The translations under genes were made by a program, and so were the position numbers. From contig JAJRWT010000032.1 of NCBI GenBank assembly GCA_024276675.1, forward strand, positions 62,001-126,000: a DNA stretch of 64,000 nucleotides. Reading direction: 5' to 3'. Within the stretch, counting starts at the first letter, position 1. The number at the start of each line of letters is the position of its first letter. The DNA is from Myxococcota bacterium. GTDB taxonomy: Bacteria; Myxococcota_A; UBA796; JAFGLY01. The notes beneath the pieces are model-generated. The model was given only the letters and a program-made list of their open reading frames with translations. It ran no database searches and had not been told where the DNA came from. Of the stretch, positions 61,130-64,000 are shown in pieces.

Positions 61130-62452
61130 ATGCGCATCGCGATAATTGGTGCAGCCGGTCGTGACTTTCACAACTTCATCATGCTGTATCGCGACGACCC
61201 CTCCATCGAGGTCGTAGCCTTCACTGCCGCACAGATACCTGGTATCGACGGCAGGCGTTTCCCCGCGGAGTTGGCTGGCCCCCGCTACCCCGACGGGATT
61301 CCCATTGTCCCTGAATCGGACCTGGAGAATCTCGTAGAAAAAGAATCCATCCAACGTGTGATCTTCGCCTACTCCGATGTTTCCATCGAACATGTGGCGG
61401 GGCTGGCAGCGCGCTGCAACGCCGCTGGAGCCGATTTCGTCCTGCCCGGTTCCCGCACCATGGCGCGTTCAAGAAAGCCAGTCCTGGGAGTGGGAGCCGT
61501 TCGTACCGGCTGCGGCAAGAGCCAAACAACCCGCTACCTGCTGGATCTCTTGGGTGAACGTGGAGTCAAGGCCGTTGGAATACGGCATCCCATGCCCTAT
61601 GGCGATCTCACCGCACAGGTGGTACAACGCTTTGCCACCTGGGACGACCTGGTAGAGCACCGCTGCACCATCGAAGAACGCGAAGAATACGAACCCTACA
61701 TAGAGCGGGGCCGGGTGGTCTATGCGGGTGTCGATTACCCGAAAATCCTCCGCGAAGCAGAACAAGAAGCAGATATCATTCTGTGGGACGGTGGCAACAA
61801 CGACCTGCCCCTCATCCGGCCCGATTTCCACATAGTCTTGATGGATCCCCACAGGCCGGGTCATACCCGCGGGTACTACCCATCGGAAGCACAGGTAAGG
61901 ATGGCCAATCTCATCCTCATCGCCAAGAGCGGCACCGCTCCTCCCGAGGCCGTGGAAGCCGAAAAGGCCCTGGCTCGCCAACTTGCCCCAGAGGCCAGGA
62001 TCATCGCGGTCAACAGTCGAATGACCGTAATGAGCCTGGATGAATCGGATTTGGCCGGAAAGCGGGTTGTATGTGTAGAGGACGGCCCCACCACAACCCA
62101 CGGCGGAATGCCCTATGGCGCTGCAATCCTGGTGGCCAGGAGAGCGGGTGCCATCATCGTGGATCCCCGACCATTCTTCGAGGGGGAGTTGAAGACCACC
62201 TACGCCAAGTACCCTGATCTCGGTCCCCTCATCCCCGCCATGGGCTACTCAAAGAAGCAGAAGAGCGACCTGGAAGCCACTCTGCGCTCCATACCCGCCG
62301 ATTACATCCTGAGCGGCACGCCCATCGACCTGGCCAGACTCATCGACCCGGGTAAGCCCATTCTTCGCGTGCGCTACGATCTCGAAGAGTTGGACACCGA
62401 AGAAAGCCTTGGATCCGTACTGGACGAGTGGTTTGCAAGCCTTGACAGTTGA
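61130..62452 (+). CDS. Cyclic 2,3-diphosphoglycerate synthetase-like GTPase/ligase
   Basis: 440 residues, close to the 460 of the methanogen enzyme. An N-terminal Rossmann-like domain (MRIAIIGAAGRDFHNFIMLY) is followed by a P-loop domain with VGAVRTGCGKSQTTRYLLDL (about 123-142), GIRHPMPYGDL, ADIILWDGGNNDLPL and VEDGPTTTHGGMPYG. In Methanothermus the enzyme makes cyclic 2,3-diphosphoglycerate, a thermoprotectant, from 2,3-bisphosphoglycerate with ATP. In bacteria the family is widespread and its product is unknown. AGGAGG lies eight bases before ATG 61130. It is divergent from the aminotransferase operon. Confidence 0.75.
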   Translation: MRIAIIGAAGRDFHNFIMLYRDDPSIEVVAFTAAQIPGIDGRRFPAELAGPRYPDGIPIVPESDLENLVEKESIQRVIFAYSDVSIEHVAGLAARCNAAGADFVLPGSRTMARSRKPVLGVGAVRTGCGKSQTTRYLLDLLGERGVKAVGIRHPMPYGDLTAQVVQRFATWDDLVEHRCTIEEREEYEPYIERGRVVYAGVDYPKILREAEQEADIILWDGGNNDLPLIRPDFHIVLMDPHRPGHTRGYYPSEAQVRMANLILIAKSGTAPPEAVEAEKALARQLAPEARIIAVNSRMTVMSLDESDLAGKRVVCVEDGPTTTHGGMPYGAAILVARRAGAIIVDPRPFFEGELKTTYAKYPDLGPLIPAMGYSKKQKSDLEATLRSIPADYILSGTPIDLARLIDPGKPILRVRYDLEELDTEESLGSVLDEWFASLDS

Positions 62453-62739
62453 AGACCGCACCCGACCCCGCTCCGCTGCTGGCTGAGGCTGCCTGGAATC
62501 CGTCGCGAGGAATCCTCTGCCAGGGGCGGAGTTCCAGCAAGGGATTCGTTGACCGGGTTGCGGGTTCTCGCAAACACCGGCAATGTCCGTGGTAGTCGTC
62601 GACCATTGGAGGCGGGCGCCCATGGTGACATGTTCCATCAGGACGCGGTTTTCTGATTATAACGTATTGGACTTGGAGTATCAGGAATACCGCGAGGCGC
62701 GACCCGCGCAGTAGTCCAGCAGGGTTCTGGCGGCTGCTG
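62453..62739. other. Convergent gap with a strong minus-strand promoter
   Basis: 287 bases between the cDPGS-like gene and the kelch-like gene, with no convincing gene. A promoter-like site (62656-62684, minus strand) points towards the 3' end of the cDPGS-like gene. A minus-strand open frame (62638 to 62249) begins 11 bases after the predicted start of transcription but has no ribosome site and lies mostly antisense to the gene. Confidence 0.4.
62656..62684 (-). promoter_or_regulatory. Strong sigma-70-like promoter, antisense direction
   Basis: On the minus strand CTGATA (62684-62679), a 17-base spacer and a perfect TATAAT (62661-62656). It is the best -10 match I found in the window, yet there is no clear gene downstream; a transcript would start near 62649 and run antisense to the end of the cDPGS-like gene. 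Confidence 0.45.
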
Positions 62740-64000
62740 TCAGTCTCCCCAGTATGGAACGAGCAGCGCTGCCGAAGCGTCTCCCCATGTGGCGTTGGCC
62801 CCGAACCCGCCTGTGACAAGGATGGAGCCGTCCAACAGCGTCGTAATCCTGCAACCGGGGCGAGGCCTGTCCAATTCTACCACCACACCTGTCCGTTCTT
62901 CCAGGGGATCGAGTATCTCCAGGCTGTTGGCGGACTCCGCCATGGTCGAGTCGGAGTAGCCACAGCCGACCACGTACCAGTCGTCTTCGATCCAGGTGTC
63001 CCAGGAAGCCAACTGGCGAGGCTCGCCCAGACTCCAGGCCGGCTTGAAGAACATGGTGTCCATGTTGAATCTCTGACCAGTGGAGAGTACTTCGTGATCC
63101 TTGCTCTCCAGGTCCATCCCGCCGGCTATCCAGAAATCACCATCATCGATTTGAATGACCGTGGCATTCCATACCCAGGTGGCGTCCGAGTATCCGTCGG
63201 GAGAAGATTCGAAGGCATCTCCGTAGCCTGCCCCCGTGCCAAGATAGTCCCAGATCCCCGTTGAAGCCGAACCCTGCCCCAGAATGAATACACGGCCGTC
63301 GTCCGCGGCGACACAGTGCGACACCGCTTCCGAGTCAAAACCCTCGACGGTGATGCCAAAATCCTCGGTGGACCATTTGCCTTCGGAATCCTCGCGCAGG
63401 ATCTCGCCCACTCCGCCGGTGCCTTCTCCACCCAGGACCAGCACGGCCGTATCCATGAACAGCGCAGCGCAGTGTTCCCGCCTGGCCAGGTTGAGCGTTG
63501 CCTTGAGTTGGAGAGACTCTGTTGCAGGTGTAAAGCCCGAGACTCCGGAAACAGGGGCGACCTGGCCTTCTTCCAGTGTTTCGCCCCCGACGATTATGAT
63601 ATCGCCATCAATGGGCTCCAGGTGCGGAGCCATCCCCACCCCCAGGTAGGATTGGTCTTCCACAGGCACTTCGATAGGCGAAAACTCAAATGTAAATGGG
63701 TCGAACAACTCGGCGTCTTCCAGGCTGGCCAGGCGATCAGGATCATGGCCTCCCAACAGAAGTACACGGCCATCGGTGGTGGATACGGCTACATGGTCAC
63801 TTCGCCAGTCGGTCATCTGGTTGTCGATGGGAAAAACCTGGTTTACCGGCAGAAACACGACAGGCACGTCCAGATCCTGTCCCGCGGCCACCACTACCTC
63901 AGCGCTACGTCCCAGTGAGGCTACGTCACCGGATCGCAAGCCCACCACCTGGAACCTGATTGGTCCGTAGTCCGTGAGGTTGTTCAACTCGGGAGTGTCG
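62740..64000 (-). CDS. Kelch-type beta-propeller protein, partial (cut by right edge)
   Basis: 419 residues to the window edge, open at its 5' end, so the start is outside. Kelch or galactose-oxidase-like repeats are visible: VAVSTTDGRVLLLGGHDPDR, DGDIIIVGGETLEEG, REHCAALFMDTAVLVLGGEG, HCVAADDGRVFILGQG, and CRITTLLDGSILVTGGFGAN, each with the Gly-Gly doublet that ends a kelch strand. The beginning (FQVVGLRSGDVASLGRSAEV) may be the end of a preceding beta-sandwich. It is likely a secreted or lipid-anchored surface protein like others here. Confidence 0.75.
   Translation of the reverse strand, partial: DTPELNNLTDYGPIRFQVVGLRSGDVASLGRSAEVVVAAGQDLDVPVVFLPVNQVFPIDNQMTDWRSDHVAVSTTDGRVLLLGGHDPDRLASLEDAELFDPFTFEFSPIEVPVEDQSYLGVGMAPHLEPIDGDIIIVGGETLEEGQVAPVSGVSGFTPATESLQLKATLNLARREHCAALFMDTAVLVLGGEGTGGVGEILREDSEGKWSTEDFGITVEGFDSEAVSHCVAADDGRVFILGQGSASTGIWDYLGTGAGYGDAFESSPDGYSDATWVWNATVIQIDDGDFWIAGGMDLESKDHEVLSTGQRFNMDTMFFKPAWSLGEPRQLASWDTWIEDDWYVVGCGYSDSTMAESANSLEILDPLEERTGVVVELDRPRPGCRITTLLDGSILVTGGFGANATWGDASAALLVPYWGD

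Overview
The window looks like chromosome from an uncultured or little-studied member of the Myxococcota (old Deltaproteobacteria). GC is high. Many products are lipoproteins with short Asp/Thr/Ser/Gly linkers after the lipid anchor. Two exported proteins end in a MYXO-CTERM-like tail (Gly-Cys-Gly-Cys, one hydrophobic helix, Arg cluster). Kinase/ATPase/TPR giants, PEGA, AgmX/PglI, TolB-propeller and Cys-rich 'DGDCDD' metal-binding repeat proteins are also present. I saw no rRNA, tRNA, CRISPR array, insertion sequence or prophage. The order is a set of short operons on alternating strands.

Left part (1-10938, mostly minus strand): a membrane or secreted protein cut by the window edge; an EF-hand lipoprotein translationally coupled to a sulfatase-superfamily lipoprotein; an acyl-CoA-binding protein; an APC permease; a small membrane protein; then a minus-strand run of exported methyltransferase, neutral ceramidase (broken by an in-frame TAG), alpha/beta esterase and a polytopic glycosyltransferase-like protein. 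Next, on the plus strand (11352-17450): a MIO-type aromatic amino acid lyase with an unusual Ala-Cys-Gly cofactor triad, a chalcone-isomerase-like secreted protein, a CotH-type lipoprotein and a TolB/C39-peptidase/PKD surface protein.

Middle (17422-44730): a PEGA-tailed ATPase/TPR membrane protein, a transglutaminase-like metal-binding lipoprotein, RlmE, a VWA lipoprotein, EngB, a metallophosphoesterase, MtnA, a left-handed beta-helix acyltransferase-like protein, a degenerate PAS/histidine-kinase-like protein, a PknK-like kinase/ATPase/TPR protein with a DnaJ-like neighbour, a divergent ClpX with YqgE, an M14 metallopeptidase and a propeller lipoprotein.

Right part (44827-64000): several minus-strand envelope proteins, including one of about 1340 residues with a degenerate cyclase-like domain and a very acidic tail; an AgmX/PglI-type protein; a MobA-like nucleotidyltransferase; a Met/Gly/Ala-repeat lipoprotein; a sigma-70-family factor; TrpS; and a three-gene unit of class-III aminotransferase, LuxE-like acyl-protein synthetase and LuxC-like reductase, with no luciferase genes. 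Divergent from it is a cyclic 2,3-diphosphoglycerate synthetase-like protein, and a kelch-like protein is cut by the right edge.

The best candidate for an undescribed system is the aminotransferase-LuxE-LuxC operon (57257-60794). By family logic it could turn a carboxylic (fatty) acid into an aldehyde and then an amine. The in-frame amber codon in the ceramidase, the Ala-Cys-Gly lyase and the ClpX lacking the usual RKH loop are the next most interesting points. Function assignments come from motif recognition by eye; no database search was run.
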